This document shows, piece by piece, positions 1 to 11,068 of a stretch of 64,000 nt of DNA. The stretch lies in NCBI GenBank assembly GCA_949752795.1, contig OX457057.1, positions 3,958,632-4,022,631 on the forward strand, given 5' to 3'. The first letter of the stretch is position 1; the number at the start of each line of letters is the position of its first letter. The notes beneath the pieces were generated by a model. The model was not told the DNA's origin. It saw only the letters and a list, made by a program, of their open reading frames with translations, and searched no databases. This DNA comes from Hyperoodon ampullatus (taxonomy: Eukaryota; Chordata; Mammalia; Artiodactyla; Ziphiidae). A program made the translations under genes and the position numbers.

Positions 1-118
1 AAATTATAGTACATCCGTACCACAGAATATTATGTAGTCATTAAAGCCGATGTTGTAGAAAAACATTTAATGACATGAAAAGATGTTCATGAAATATTGA
101 GGGGGATAAAGCAAGCTG
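1..118 (+). repeat. Old L1 (L1M) fragment, ORF2 end / 3' UTR
   Basis: The text around 'gaatattatgtagtcattaaa' and 'gacatgaaaagatgttcatg' matches the junction between the end of ORF2 and the 3' UTR of ancient mammalian L1M elements. It is cut by the window edge on the left. It appears to continue at about 690-820 after an interruption. It is too decayed to code for anything. Confidence 0.65.
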
Positions 119-199
119 AAAAGACTGCACGTGATGCTACTAATGATGCTCATCCTGGTTCTCTGCTGCTGCTTTTAACAATCCACGCCGAAACTCGGT

Positions 200-690
200 G
201 CCCTTTGTCTCTGCTCCTGGATTCTGTGGGCCCAGCATGGCAAGGGGCACAACGGGCCGGCTTCTCTCTGCTCCAGGGCACAGGGGACCTTGGCTGGCAC
301 AGCACACACAGCTTAGGGGGAAGCTGGAGGTTGCCTCCAAGACGTCCTCTTGACTCACACGCCCAGCACCTGGGCTGAGGTGACAAGGACAGCCAGGACA
401 GTCCACCAGAGCACCTGCAGTGGAATTCTCAGTGTGGTAGCTCAGGGCTCCAAAAGCCTGTGTTCTGGTAAACTAGGGGCACCATGCTTGGCCTTTCATG
501 ACCTAACCCGGAAGTCACAGGGCCACGTTCACCATATACTCTGTCTGTGGAGCCGGGCACAAAGACCCTTCCAGACAAGGGGCTGGGCACTGACCCCACC
601 TCTCCTAGGAGGAAGAGTCAAAGCATTTACAGCCTCAGTTAAAACCACCACATCTTCCCTCAAAATAAGCAGGGGGGCGCCAGATGTCAA
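200..690 (-). repeat. MLT1-type (ERVL-MaLR) LTR remnant, antisense
   Basis: The segment reads as the complement of an MLT1 LTR. The best-preserved part is 510-690, with 'atgacctaacccggaagtcac', 'gaccccacctctcctaggagg' and a terminal 'taaaaccaccaca'. Related copies in the same orientation lie at 34.2 and 40.0 kb. The LTR sits between two halves of an old L1, so it probably inserted into that L1. The left boundary is uncertain, and the first bases after 118 are not assigned. Confidence 0.55.
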
Positions 691-820
691 CCACCCTTTT
701 CTAAGAGTGGTGAGATCCTAGGTGGGGTTTTCCTTCCTTTTGCTTCTCTGTGTTTTCTAACTATTCTACAATGATCATGAACTACCTCATTAAAAAGGAA
801 ATATATATATAAAATTTAAA
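690..820 (+). repeat. Old L1 3' UTR, continuation
   Basis: The stretch 'cttttgcttctctgtgttttc' followed by 'ctattctacaatgatcatg' is the distal 3' UTR of ancient L1, in the same orientation as the fragment at 1-118. An A-rich end follows. Together they suggest one L1 split by the MLT1-like LTR. Confidence 0.55.
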
Positions 821-1690
821 ATAAGGGCCTCTCTTCCCACCTGCTATTCACCATCCCTTCCACCCCCTCGACGCTGCACAAATGCCATCTCCCCGCGGGT
901 CTGGGGGCCCCTACACCCGGGGAGGGGCAAAGCAGCCCTGAGAGAGAGGGTGCCCTCTCAGTCCTGCAGCGTTTCCAGGGGAAGCTCTCAGTGTCTCCCG
1001 AGGATCGTGAGTGAAGGCCCTGAACAGAACTGAGCTTGAGTCAAAGCACGAGGCATCCCAGACAAGTGGTAAGAAGCCTCTGAGGGTTCAGCCACACCTC
1101 CTTTTCCAGAACCTTCCAGAATGTGAGGGGCTGCGCTCTCCAGATGGTCAGCTCCTCAGAGGCAGCAGAGCTGGGACACCTGAATGGCAGAATCAACGCA
1201 AGAACTGGGTCCCTGCAGGACTTGCAAACAGACATCTGCCACCTGGATCCAGTCCAGAGACAAGGGCCCACCAGGTCATCTGAGGCCAGACTTAAAAATC
1301 AGGAGGTTATGTATAAAATCCCAACCTCTGGGTTTGCTTGAGAAAGCTGGAGATTTGGTGACACAGGCCCACCCTCTTGCAGCCACCAGCAAGTGGCATC
1401 TGGCCGACTTGCCCCATTCCCCTGGGTCCCCAAAGTGCCACATGGGCACTCACACCTTGCCAGTGTCACTCACCCACTTGAAGGGCACAGCCTCGCAGAC
1501 ACTGTCTTTGCAGTCCCAGAGTCTCAGCCATAGGAGGGTCCTCAGAAGGACCCCGCACCTTTCAGGAATACAGCGTGCCTGGCAGACGCCCATCGCATCC
1601 CACTTAAATACCTCCAGGACTGGGGAGCTCACCCCATTATTAGACAGCTGTCCTTATTAGAGCAATTCTCCCATCCAAAGACAAATGTAC
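821..1690. other. Unique stretch, no gene seen
   Basis: This is moderately GC-rich DNA with no recognisable repeat. Open frames here are short (the longest about 158 codons), overlap on both strands and show no familiar domain. Nothing supports coding or RNA function. Confidence 0.5.
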
Positions 1691-2181
1691 TTCCCTGTGG
1701 GTCAGATCAGGCCACTCCTTTGGCTGAAGCCCCCAGGGCTTCCCTTTATGCCCAAAACATCACCTGCAGGACTCACCATGATGCACAAGGCCTGGCCCCC
1801 TCTGGCCCTGCCTAACTCTCCAGCCTCACTTGGTTCCATCAATGTGTTAACACTTTCTCCCAGCTTCTTGGATGCACCCGTCTGCCTCTTCCACCAGCAC
1901 CCCCTTCCCCAGACACCCCCAGCAGTGGCTCCATCTCCTGCTTCCGGTCAACCCCCAACCAAAGTCAGTCCTTCCCACCCTGTACTCTCTTTCCCTTTCG
2001 TAGCACTTAGCACAATGTGGAATTGCTGTACTTGATTACTTTCTGGGTTACCTTTCTCCTCCACGAGGGTGTCAAACTCTGGAGGGCAGGGACTGGCTTG
2101 CTTTGTCCATTGTTGTAGCCTTGGTACCTGGAACTGAGGTGCCTATTCTAATAATCAGCATAATAGGTGCTTAATAAACAT
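1690..2181 (+). repeat. L2 LINE, 3' end
   Basis: A degenerate but ordered match to the L2 3' end: 'caaggcctggccccctctggccctgcc', then 'tagcacttagcacaatgtgg', 'gagggcagggactggcttgc' and the terminal 'taataggtgcttaataaac'. It ends in a (GGAT)n microsatellite, a common L2 3' feature. A second L2 copy in the same orientation lies at 24.3-25.1 kb. Confidence 0.75.
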
Positions 2182-2230
2182 GGGATGGATGGATGGATGG
2201 ATGGATGGATGGAAGATGAATGGATGGGTT
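2182..2230. repeat. (GGAT)n microsatellite
   Basis: About seven uninterrupted ggat/tgga units followed by imperfect ones. It has grown from the 3' end of the preceding L2. Confidence 0.95.
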
Positions 2231-2507
2231 GTTACTCTGTAAATCATGCTCCCATTTAGGGAATACAAGCGGACCTCATTTTATTGGGCTTTGCTTTATT
2301 GCACTTCAAAGATATTGCATTTTTTACAAATAGAAGGTTTGTAGTAATCCTGCATTGAACAAGTCTATCGTTGCCATTTTTCCAACAGTATTTGCTCACT
2401 TTGTGTCTCTGTGTCATACGCTGGTGATTCTCACAATAGTTCAGAATTTTTCATTATTATATTTGTCTGTGATCTGTGATCAGTGATCTTTGATGTGACT
2501 ACTACTG

Positions 2508-2690
2508 AGGCAGGAGATAGATGGGCTCCAGGCATTTACAACTGGCCTCCTGTTCACATTTCTTGGGGCAGGAAAAAGGTGGGCTTCAGGCTGGACACTT
2601 ACATCTAGCCTCCTGTTTGCATTTCCTGAGACAGGAGATAGGTGGGCTCCAGGTTAGATATTTATGACCAGCCTCCTGTCTGCCCTTCGA
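2508..2690 (+). repeat. Three tandem ~61-bp units in the LTR U3
   Basis: Units start near 2508, 2567 and 2629. Each carries a version of 'caggagataggtgggctcc' followed about 20 bp later by 'gcctcctgt'. The copies differ at several positions, so the array is old. Repeats of this kind in U3 commonly act as enhancer units; that role here is inferred. Confidence 0.8.
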
Positions 2691-3050
2691 GATAGAAATA
2701 ACAAGAGGAACAGGGTAAATAGCTGGACTTTGTCTCCTGTGGACACTTTAAGATAACAGTCACGGCAGGAACAGAGAGGGGCTAAACCTTGCTTGAGGAA
2801 AAGATCGAGAGGTCTTATATTTCCCATCCTTGGGGCAAGGGAGACATTGCACCTGTGCAGAAAGGCTCCTGGGGGGTCAAAAATCACCCAGAATAGGTGA
2901 TGCCAAGGCCCCCCCATAGGCCTCTGGGCCGGAATCCATCTTGGAAAAAAGTTGTGCACACAGGCTGGGGAGGGTCCTAGGGCAGGTCAGGTGTGCAAAA
3001 AGAAACCAGATAATTGGCCAAAGGTAAACAAAGACCGGAAGAACTGCCCC

Positions 3051-3057
3051 ATATAAA
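3051..3057 (+). promoter_or_regulatory. TATA box of the solo LTR
   Basis: 'atataaa' follows a GC/A-rich U3 and precedes the presumed R region by about 25-30 bp. It would direct transcription rightward. Whether it is active is unknown. Confidence 0.5.
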
Positions 3058-3672
3058 TGACTTAGCCGCCTCTTCACTGTTCCTCCTCACTGGGGGGATG
3101 CCCACGCCCTTTCTCTCCGGGTGTGCATCTCTGCCCTGCCTCTGTCTTAACTAAACTGTTTCTCTGTGAGTTCTCCCACGTGCTGTGTTATGTCTCTAAT
3201 GATAAACTTTGTACCTGTTTTTACACTTTTTGCCTCATTGAGAAATGCATTTTTCAGTGGGGGTAAGAGCCAGGGGAACTTTGCTTCTAGACTCTAGCCC
3301 CTGCTGAACTAGTGGCTAGGATTCCTGGTTTTCATCCAAGCTGCCCAGTTTCAATTCCTGGGAGGGCACTAAGATCTCGCTTCAAGCCACCACTCACTGC
3401 TGCTGCCTCTCTGAGACCACCACCACTCACTGAAGGCTCAGATGATGGTTAGCATTTTTTAGCAAGAGAGTATTTTTGAATTAAGATATGTACATTGTTT
3501 TTTAGACATAATGTTATTATTGCACATTTAACAGGGTACAGTATAGGGTAAACATAACTTTTATGTGCACTGGGAAACCAAAAAATTCATGTGACACGCT
3601 GCATTGCGATATTCACTTCACTGCAGTGGTCTGGAACCGAACCCGCAGTATCTCTGTGGTGTGCCTGTAGGT

Positions 3673-4500
3673 CTAAGTGTCGGCCAGAGACAAAATTCTC
3701 GTCCTATCGATAGGAGCTGCATGGATGTGGTTGGCCCCGCCCAGGAGAGCCTTTCAGGTATTGGAAGATTCCCAATCCCATCTTCCCTTAATCATTCCCC
3801 AGGCTCTGAGGGATGGGCTCCTACACGGTCACTGGTGGCCTGTGTCTCCTCTGACCCACCCGTGTTGCCCTGTTCCCCTCAGCGCTCCTTTCAGGCCACT
3901 GTGCAGGGCCACCAGTTTTCCCTGACTGCTGTCCCCGAAAACGGGATTGTCCTCTAAAGCCAGCTTATCAACTATCTATGGAGAAGGACACAGGTTTTTA
4001 TTTTCAATTTGTCACGAACATGTACTTTTGTAAAATATGGTGAAAATGAACAGCTAGACAAATGAAATGAGGAAAGACACAAAATACCAGCCCCCAATTT
4101 CTTTTATTAGATGCAATGGACATAAAATTACCCTGAAAATGGCTTCACAGCTTTAAACGCTTACTCTCAATGTCTGTGCTTATCTTGTCCAAAGTGACAA
4201 CTTAGGGACCGCTTTGGAGCAGCTTTGTGGAGCAGCCCCACAAGCCCGTGGACTCTGAGATGGGGGATCAGGTGTAGGGCCAGCTGTCCGTGGCCCCAGC
4301 GTGTGGCAGGGAGGCCTGCAGGCAATGCCCCACCGGCTCCCTGGAGCCCAGAGAGCCAGACAGAGACAGCCCCACCTGCCCCCATGCTGGCCCAGCTCCT
4401 TCCACTTGCCTGAGGCCAGAATCCAGGCAAAATGCCTGCCCTCAGAAAGCTGGTGCCCTGGTTGGGGAAGGCAGAAAGGAGTGAACTGGATACAGGGGGG
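3673..4500. other. No gene; partly AT-rich unclassified sequence
   Basis: 3673-3950 is unique-looking. 3950-4170 is AT-rich, has the feel of an old mobile-element 3' end and could not be named. 4170-4500 is GC-rich with no repeat recognised. No coding evidence. Confidence 0.4.
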
Positions 4501-4501
4501 T

Positions 4502-5061
4502 TGGTGCCAAAACTCGGCCTCTGTGCACTGGTGCCAAACAGAATCTCAGAGATAGAGTTTTAGGTGAAATAGAAAAGAACAGCTTTATCGTTTTGCCAGG
4601 CAAAGGGGGAAACAGAGGGCTAATGCCTTCAACGCTGTGTGTCCCCACGCAGGGGGATTTGGTGAGGAGTTTTATAGCAATGGTTCAAGGGTGGGGTTAC
4701 TGATAAGGATCAGGGTGTGTGCAGGGCCTGAGCTCCTTTAATCTGGCCTCAGGGGGTCTCCTGATGAGCTTCTGTGGTTCTCGAGGTTATCAAACTGTGA
4801 CCTTTTCTCTTGAATAAAGAATGCTTCATCAAGTAATTAACATCTTCCATTTGTTGGGGGTTTTAGTTCTATAAAGGGTTCAAAGCTATTGCTATGTGTA
4901 TCCCTTGAGGCAGAACCAGGACCCTGCCCGAAGGCTGCACTATTGTTTCTTGGCTGCTCCTCCCTTGTCTCTGCATCCCCTCCTTTCCCTGATTACCAAC
5001 TGTTTGAAATTGCCCTTTGGAACTCGGGGAAGGTCATGGAGGCTGAAGCCTATTCCCTACA
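4502..5061 (-). mobile_element. Endogenous retrovirus LTR, antisense
   Basis: Read on the minus strand it begins 'tgtagggaatagg' at 5061 and runs leftward through a U3, a TATA box (complement of 'ttttata' at 4670-4676), a degenerate polyadenylation signal ('gataaa' near 4585) and a U5 ending near 'ttttggcacca' at 4502. The TG...CA ends and the signal order define an LTR. It appears to be solo, since no internal retroviral sequence flanks it. Confidence 0.65.
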
Positions 5062-5139
5062 AACAAGAAATGGGGAGCACAGAAGGGCTTCTGTGCCCAA
5101 GAACCCCACAGGGTCCTGCTCGGTTTCAGTGGTGGGTGG

Positions 5140-5335
5140 TGTACCTGAGCAGGGCAGTACCTTTGGCCAGGAAGGTCTGATAGAGGAGATCACAGATCTC
5201 CCTGAATGCGGGCAGGAGAGCACCATGCCAACACCGAGCAGAGCATCCAGGCCGTGGGAAGAGCAGATGCAAAGGCCCTGGGGTAGGAGCATGAGAGGAA
5301 TATTCCAGGAACACGTCTGCCAGGAAGAGAAGGGA
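5140..5335 (-). repeat. L2 LINE fragment, antisense
   Basis: 'gatgcaaaggccctggggtagg' and the following 'ccaggaacacg' are the complement of the L2 3' region that reads 'cctcagggcctttgca'. Short and diverged. Confidence 0.55.
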
Positions 5336-5484
5336 GGGAGGAAGGGAGGCCTAGCCCTGTCAGTTCACCGTAGCTGAAAGTCTTTGGCCTTGAACCTGTG
5401 GGTTAGAAGCAGCCACACCTTGCCCTTCAGTCCCAGGTGGGGCTGGTAGGGGATTAAGGCTGGCAGTCTCTCTCTCTCTCTGAT

Positions 5485-5640
5485 GCAGCGAAATTAGATG
5501 AGATCACTGACCTCTCTGAGTCTCACTGGCCTTACCTGGCCTATAAAAGAAGGATAGGATACACACACACGCACACACACGCACACACACACACATTCCC
5601 CAAGGATGTTGTAAAAATTTATTGAGAAGTCACAGAAGGA
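5485..5640 (+). repeat. MIR SINE fragment
   Basis: 'cactgacctctctgagtctcac' and later 'ggatgttgtaaaaattt' match the MIR core and 3' half. The element is interrupted by the CA microsatellite at 5560-5595. Confidence 0.55.
5560..5595. repeat. (CA)n microsatellite, interrupted
   Basis: Alternating ac/ca with two 'gc' interruptions. Confidence 0.95.
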
Positions 5641-6227
5641 TCTGACATTGAGGCTGGCCCAGTCAGTGGAATGACTCGGCAAACATTAAAAAGAAAGAAA
5701 AATGCAAACTTGGAAGGAGACATACTTGAGGCCTATTGAGTCATTTCCACTTTAGTGAGAAGTAGCATCAGAGTCCTTCCTTAGGACCTCCAGGTAGGGA
5801 CTCTTGTGCGGAATGGGGGTGTGGGAGGATCAAAGCAAACATGACCAGGCCCCTCTCCTCGCAGCGCTGCATCCAGGTCTGGGGGAGCCATTGCCCCTCA
5901 GAGTAGGAAGGAAACCTAGAGGCCAGCCCATCCAAACCACCTGAGGGGCTCCTCTGGTCTTGAATACCCCTAGGGTCAGGGAACTCAATCTCAGAAGGAG
6001 GGAATGGCAGGTGGGCAATGGCCAGTCTCCGTGATCCTGGTGTGAAAGTTTACATCCCTTACATTCTTTTCTCCCAGATTCATGCCCTTAAATATGTCTG
6101 TGCCTATTCTTTGTCCCCGCCCTAAGCAGAAAGGATTTGCATCTTTGCTAACCCTTATAAATTATTGTTCCTGCAGGTGGGTGGGTGGGAAGCAGGAGGA
6201 GAGTTATTCAGAGCAGCCTGGGACCCA
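5641..6227. other. Unique stretch, no gene seen
   Basis: Mixed-composition unique DNA. The longest frames are about 60 codons and unremarkable. No repeat family recognised. Confidence 0.5.
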
Positions 6228-6492
6228 AACACTCACATAAACACACACCTACACTCACGCACACACACAGGCACACATGCACGTGCACACACGTGCATAT
6301 ATGCTCACATGTACATACATACAGGGGCAGGCCCACACTCACATACCCACACAGGCACACATGCAAATGTGCTCAAATGCACATACATACACACACACCT
6401 GCATTCACACATATGCATCGGCACATGCCTTCATGCACAGAGGCGCGCACACATGCATTCACACACGCAAGCGCACACACACACACACAAAT
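6228..6492. repeat. CA-rich degenerate simple-repeat block
   Basis: About 265 bp of imperfect cacac/catgcaca units. Long His/Thr-rich frames across it are by-products of the repeat and not genes. Confidence 0.9.
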
Positions 6493-7085
6493 GCAGGTCG
6501 CAAAGGATTAGCAAACGTTTGCTGAGCTTCTGCCTGGCAGGAGACTCTACACGGGTATCTGGAGGCCGCAGAGAACTTAAGAAGCCCCTGCCCTCGGGGC
6601 GAAAGGGAAGGCAGGGAGTGAACCCTTGGTCAGTGACCACCATGCTGGAAACACACTGCAGGCGTGTATTTCAGGAGGCTGGAAGTCACGGCCATGCTCA
6701 GCTTCCCATCCTGTGAAGAAGGTTATGTCAGGCCCTGATGTGCTGGGGCCAACAAGACGTCTGCATGTTTCCTTAGGCATCTTCATCAGAGAGGAATTGA
6801 TTTTAACCTGGTCATGCTCCAAGCCTGAACATGGAAACATACACATCTCCAAACCACCATCTCCAGTCCGCAAACATGGCCTATTTGGGAGGCAACCGCT
6901 TCAGCCCACTAAGATCCTGCACTGAGGTCCCCGAGCCCCTGAAGGGTGTGGTCAGAAGCTGAGAACACAAAGGAGAAAGTCTGACCAAGACGGCCGGAGA
7001 AATGGTGAGGACAGGTGAGCCTGGTGCGAGGACATGCTCAGAGAAGGATGCTGAGCTGTCAGAGGGCCCAGCAGCCCGGGGAAGG
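6493..7085. other. Unique stretch, no gene seen
   Basis: No repeat family or domain-bearing frame recognised. Confidence 0.45.
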
Positions 7086-7089
7086 GGCT

Positions 7090-7890
7090 CCCATGAGCCA
7101 AACCTAGGGCTATTGAGCAGAAAAGTAAATAATGATGGGAATGGACGATAGCCCATTGAAAAACATAGGAAACCATGAGTCCAGACATATCTAAGTCGAT
7201 GAATAAATAAATTTAATAAATAAAAATATAATAGATATAATAGATTAATAGAAACAAATTTAACAAATACTAATATGATAAGTTTAATAAGTTAACAGGA
7301 GGGAAAGGAAAGCTCTTCCTTACAGAAGCTCTTCCTGCCTATTAATGAATATGCAGAAGGGATGCTGGAATCAGGAAATGACCAGCCCAGGCTAAAACGA
7401 GTGGATGTAAAAGTTCACCTAAGGGCACAATATTTACCTAAATCTCAAAGTATCTCCCCACGAACCTCCTAGTGATTATAAAGGGAAATGAGTAACTTCC
7501 AGTAGGTAAAGAACCTGGTGGACGCTCCCCAAAGCAGGTGGTCACCATCAGAAGCCTTGGTACCCAGACATCCTGAGCCTCCAGACACAGCATCCCTTCA
7601 GGGATCTGTCTGCTGAATGGTCACCTGGATTAAACATGAGGAAACGAGAGAAAACTCAAAGTAAGGGACATTTCAAAATAAATGCCTATTACCTTTCATG
7701 ATGCCAAAGTCAAAGTTCCCTGAGAAAGGCTGAGGAACTGTTCCAGGTTGAAGGTAGAAGGAAAACAAAATGCCCCACGTGACCCTGGATTAGAACCTGG
7801 ACAGTGATAAACAGCAGGTATCAGGGTGTTACTGGGACTGTTGAAGACATTCGAATGCAGATAGATAGATAGATGATAGATAGATAGATA

Positions 7891-7933
<43 letters not shown>

Positions 7934-8055
7934 GATAGATATGAAGAGAGAGAGAATGATAAAGCGGATTGGTCAAAATGTGAACAATGGTTGAATTCAG
8001 AGAGAGAATTTAAGAATTCCTTGCATTATTCTTGCAACTTTGGTATAAATTTGGA
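7090..8055 (+). repeat. Old L1M 3' UTR
   Basis: An ordered match to an ancient L1M 3' UTR: 'gcagaagggatgctggaatcagg' near 7350, 'ctcaaagtatctccccacga' near 7445, 'gaaaactcaaagtaaggg' near 7650, 'aggaactgttccag' near 7730 and the terminal 'attcttgcaactttggtataaatttgg'. An AT-rich run at 7200-7300 and a GATA microsatellite at 7858-7940 lie within it. No ORF survives. Confidence 0.7.
7858..7940. repeat. (GATA)n microsatellite
   Basis: About twenty gata units with a few one- or two-base breaks, inside the L1 3' UTR. Confidence 0.97.
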
Positions 8056-8118
8056 TTTACATCTGAATTTAAAGTTACAGGAAATCTAACTAAGTTCGGT
8101 CCACCCTCCAGCAGCACA

Positions 8119-8540
8119 GTGTGTTTGGGGGGTCCCCACGACCACTCTCAGGTCCCGTGTTTTTCCAGGACTCACGGAACTCAGAAAAGTCATGGTACTT
8201 GTGCTTATGGTTTGTTAGAGTGAAGGGATTCAGACTAAAACCAGCAGAGGGACCAGGCCCACAGGGACATACAACAGTGACAGCTTCTCTGGAAACGACG
8301 AAGGACAACACACAATAGGTGTGGTCAACCAGGGAAGCCCAACCAGGCCTTGGTGTCCAGGGTCTCTGCTGGGGGCAGTCACACAGGCATGGCTGGCTGT
8401 ACAGGACCTACCGTCTCCAGACTCTGCAGAAGTGAAGGCCCCCACCGTTAAGTCACATTGTTAGACTCTCTGGTGTGACCCAAGACATCAGGAAAACAGA
8501 CACTCCTGTCTGGCAGGATATTCCAGGGCCGGGCAACGAG
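8119..8540 (-). mobile_element. Endogenous retrovirus LTR fragment, antisense
   Basis: The complement reads as an LTR: a terminal segment against 8120-8170 ('ggtccccacgaccactctcagg' on the plus strand), then a polyadenylation region (complement of 'atggtttgtta' near 8207). The interior 'aggccttggtgtccagggtc' is shared with an LTR family I recall but cannot name with certainty (possibly ERVL, MER21-like). No internal viral sequence is attached. Confidence 0.5.
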
Positions 8541-9605
8541 TGTGCAGAGTCTGGACACACCAGGCCTGCTGAGCCAGCCCTTCCCTGCACACACGCGCTC
8601 ACGGCAATGAGCAAACGGAGTCGGAAAAAGTCCGAAGCAAAAGGGCAGGAAGCAGGAGGCAGTGTTTGCAAAGGGCTCGTGGGTGAGCCTGGTGGGGGGA
8701 TGGGCAGTGGGGCTGCACGGGGAGTCCACAGGGGGCATCCAGGAAGAGTGAGGGACCTCATGCCAGCTGGGGTCTCAGACTCTCAAAATCTAACCCGTGC
8801 TCTCACTCAGCCACCCAAGAAACACTTGCCGAGCCCTGTGACATGCTGGTTCCACGTGCACAACGGAAACAAGCAGGCCAGGTCCCTCCCTCCTGGAGCT
8901 TGTGGTCTAAGGGCGGGGTGGGGGGGTGGGCAGGCCATCCGCAGATAACAGAAAACCATCGCATCTGGGCATCTGGCTCCGCTCCTGGCTCATGCAAAGG
9001 GAACTGGCTCCCCCTGTCTCCAGCCTCCTCCCCCCTGCTCTCAGAGGGAGGGGGAGAAGCAGGAAGACCCCAGGCTGCCCCCCGCCCCTCCCATGCCATC
9101 ACCGGTCCCTTCAGTACAAGATGCAGTGAGGCTCAAGCCCATTTATGCTGCAGAACAAAATCCAGCTTCGATTGCCCAAACCTATGATAATGGCGGGGCT
9201 GGAAGGGGTGCACCGTCCCCGCCTCCCTGGGCCACCTGACTTTGCCTCCAGCTGGGGTCACTCACTCATTGCATCCCCGTGGGACTCAAGGACAGCAGCA
9301 GACTCCCCTTCTGCCGTAGGGGTTAGAAGGAGGCAAGCTGGGGTCAAGGGACCGTCCAATCCGTACTGAATATTCTGGTCAGCAGTATGCCCCACGACGG
9401 CCGCCTCCCCTCCTACGCAGCTTTGATAAATGGATTCCTTAAAGGATCTCTATCCTCATCCTCACCTCTGGGGGACCCAAGGGGACACCTGAGCAAGGCT
9501 TTCTCTAATCTTTGCATCTCACGCTTAGTCCCGAGACAGTCATAGTAACGGCAGACGGGAAAATAATGGAAAGGTTCTCAAAGCCTATGGGTGGCATTGA
9601 TGGGC
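8541..9605. other. Unique GC-rich stretch, no gene seen
   Basis: No named repeat recognised with confidence. The frame at 8475-8948 (157 codons) begins inside the LTR above and shows no familiar domain, so it is not called. Confidence 0.45.
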
Positions 9606-9720
9606 AAAGCCCTGTGAGTTGCTTCTGCTATTGTTAGGATCCCATCTTACAGATGAGGCCACTGGAGCCCAGAGACAGTGACCCACGTGAGGGTCCCGCC
9701 CATGTCCCTCCACCCCGTCA
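9606..9720 (-). repeat. MIR SINE fragment, antisense
   Basis: 'cccatcttacagatgaggccactgg' followed by 'agagacagtgaccca' is the complement of the MIR 3' half. Confidence 0.6.
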
Positions 9721-10374
9721 CTGCCGTTCTTACTGGCCCTTCTGAGCAGGTGGACGGTGCCTCTGATGCTGGCCAGTCCATCACCTCCCCCGACTATGGG
9801 CTACCCGGCGGCTACACGAGATGGGGGTGAGAGATGCACATGGCCTGGTGTGGAGACAGGTCAGAAAAAAACATCCAAATGTGTTCATCAGGACACATGG
9901 TGACGATTGCCCCGAAGGAAAGAAACATAGTGTTACAAGAGGAAAATAACAGGAGGGTCCAAGAATTTAGACTGTGGCCAGGGAGAGTGATGGTTAGAGC
10001 AGGGGGGACCTAGGCAGGGAGAGAGCATGCACCCAGGACCTGCTGGGGCTCAAGGGGGCCATGAAATGACAACCCCTCTCCGTAGCTGAGCTCCGAACCA
10101 ACGGAAAACAAATTAAGTGGCAGGGGAAGGACAGTTGTCGCCCTCATGACCGTAAGGCAGGGCTGAAGGGAATGACCTGGGCATGGGGGGCTCTGAGTCA
10201 GACTGACTCAGCTCCCCACCAAGGGCAAAGTCAGCCCCGGCAGGAGAGTGGAGCCGTGGCAGGGGTGCTGCACTAGCAAGGCTCCCCCAGCGGGGAAGGC
10301 AGGGCCAGGAGAAGAGAGCTGGTCCCGACCCCCTCCACCCAATGGGAGAGAGGTGCATTGACCAGAAGACATCA
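9721..10374. other. Unique stretch, no gene seen
   Basis: No repeat or coding signal recognised. Confidence 0.45.
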
Positions 10375-11068
10375 TGTTAAAAATAAAGATGAAATGCCCC
10401 TCTTCCTGGGATGCCAATGCTGATCCTCCTTTTTCTTTTTTCTATAAACTTATTTATTTTATTTATTTATTTTTGGCTGTGTTGGGTCTTCACTCCTGTG
10501 TGCAGGTTTTCTCTAGTTCTGGTGAGTGGGGTCTACTCTTCGTTGCAGTGTGCTGGCTTCTCATTGCAGTGGCTTCTCTTGTTGCGGAGCACGGGCTCCA
10601 GTAGTTGCGGCATGCAGGCTCAGTAGTTATGGCACGCCAGCTCTAGAGCGCAGGCTCAGTAGTTGTGGCGCACCGGCTTAGTCGCTCTGCGGCATGTGGG
10701 ATCTTCCCGGGCCAGGGCTCAAACCCGTGTCCCCTGCATTGGCAGGCGGATTCTTAACCACCGCGCCACCAGAGAAGCCCTGATCCTCCTTTGATAATAA
10801 GACTCCCTTCCCAGGGGCAGAGGCCATCCTGACTTGCTGTGAACGTGCTGATCTGGTTTTTTTGAAACCTTGAAGGAATGTATCCCTGACTTGTTTGATG
10901 TTCTTTGTTCTGATAAGACATAAAACTCTGCTGAAAACCGTACTTCTCCGGAGCAGAACCTCGGAGTCATCTAAGAGGCTGGCTTCCAGGCTCTAGTCCT
11001 CATTTTGGCTCAAGTAAAACCCTTTTCTATTCTTATTTTTGATTGCTTATTGATTATTTTAGTTGACA
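10375..11068 (+). mobile_element. Endogenous retrovirus LTR, split by a SINE
   Basis: Begins 'tgttaaaaataaag' and ends 'ttagttgaca'. The polyadenylation region 'ctcaagtaaaac' lies near 11010, and 'aaaccttgaaggaatgtatcc' belongs to the interior. Removing the SINE leaves about 350 bp. A flanking duplication is not evident. The LTR at 37.0-37.5 kb has the same kind of end and is probably a relative. Confidence 0.65.
10433..10780 (-). mobile_element. Full-length tRNA-derived SINE (CHR-1/Bov-tA type)
   Basis: The tRNA-like head is at the right ('accaccgcgccaccagagaagccc') and an A/T-rich tail (ttattt repeats on the plus strand) at the left. The internal B-box complement 'gggctcaaacccg' is visible. 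Target-site duplication 'tgatcctccttt' at 10421-10432 and 10781-10792 is exact. It interrupts the LTR above and is therefore younger. Confidence 0.92.

Larger units (their letters stand above)
2506..3424 (+). mobile_element. Solo LTR of an endogenous retrovirus (ERV1-like) inside the Tigger
   Basis: Roughly 920 bp between the two Tigger halves, beginning 'tgaggcagg' and ending near 'ctctgagacca'. Inside are a tandemly repeated U3 (see 2508-2690), a TATA box at 3051 and T-rich/GT-rich sequence near 3190-3235 as expected after a polyadenylation site. No gag, pol or env sequence is present, so it is a solo LTR formed by recombination. The exact 3' edge and the target duplication ('ctac'/'ccac'?) are uncertain. 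Confidence 0.65.
2268..3672. mobile_element. TcMar-Tigger DNA transposon remnant, split by an LTR
   Basis: The two ends are an inverted pair typical of Tigger-type elements: 'cctcattttattgggctttg' on the left, and on the right the complement-like end around 3600-3670 ('cattgcgatattcacttc' ... 'gtatctctgtggtgtgcctg'). The left half runs to about 2505. The right half resumes near 3425 with 'ctgaaggctcagatgatgg'. No transposase frame remains. The central part is replaced by a later retroviral LTR. Confidence 0.75.

Noticed and set aside
3290..3380. tRNA-like text ('ctagtggctaggattcctgg ... tttcaattcctgggag')
   Set aside because: It resembles a tRNA/SINE promoter but lacks a foldable cloverleaf and a SINE body. 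It fits the U5 end of the LTR in which it lies.
6165..6716. 183-codon His/Thr-rich frame; similar ones at 11.7-12.3, 23.2-23.8 and 26.2-26.7 kb
   Set aside because: All lie on CA-rich simple repeats and consist of repeat translation.
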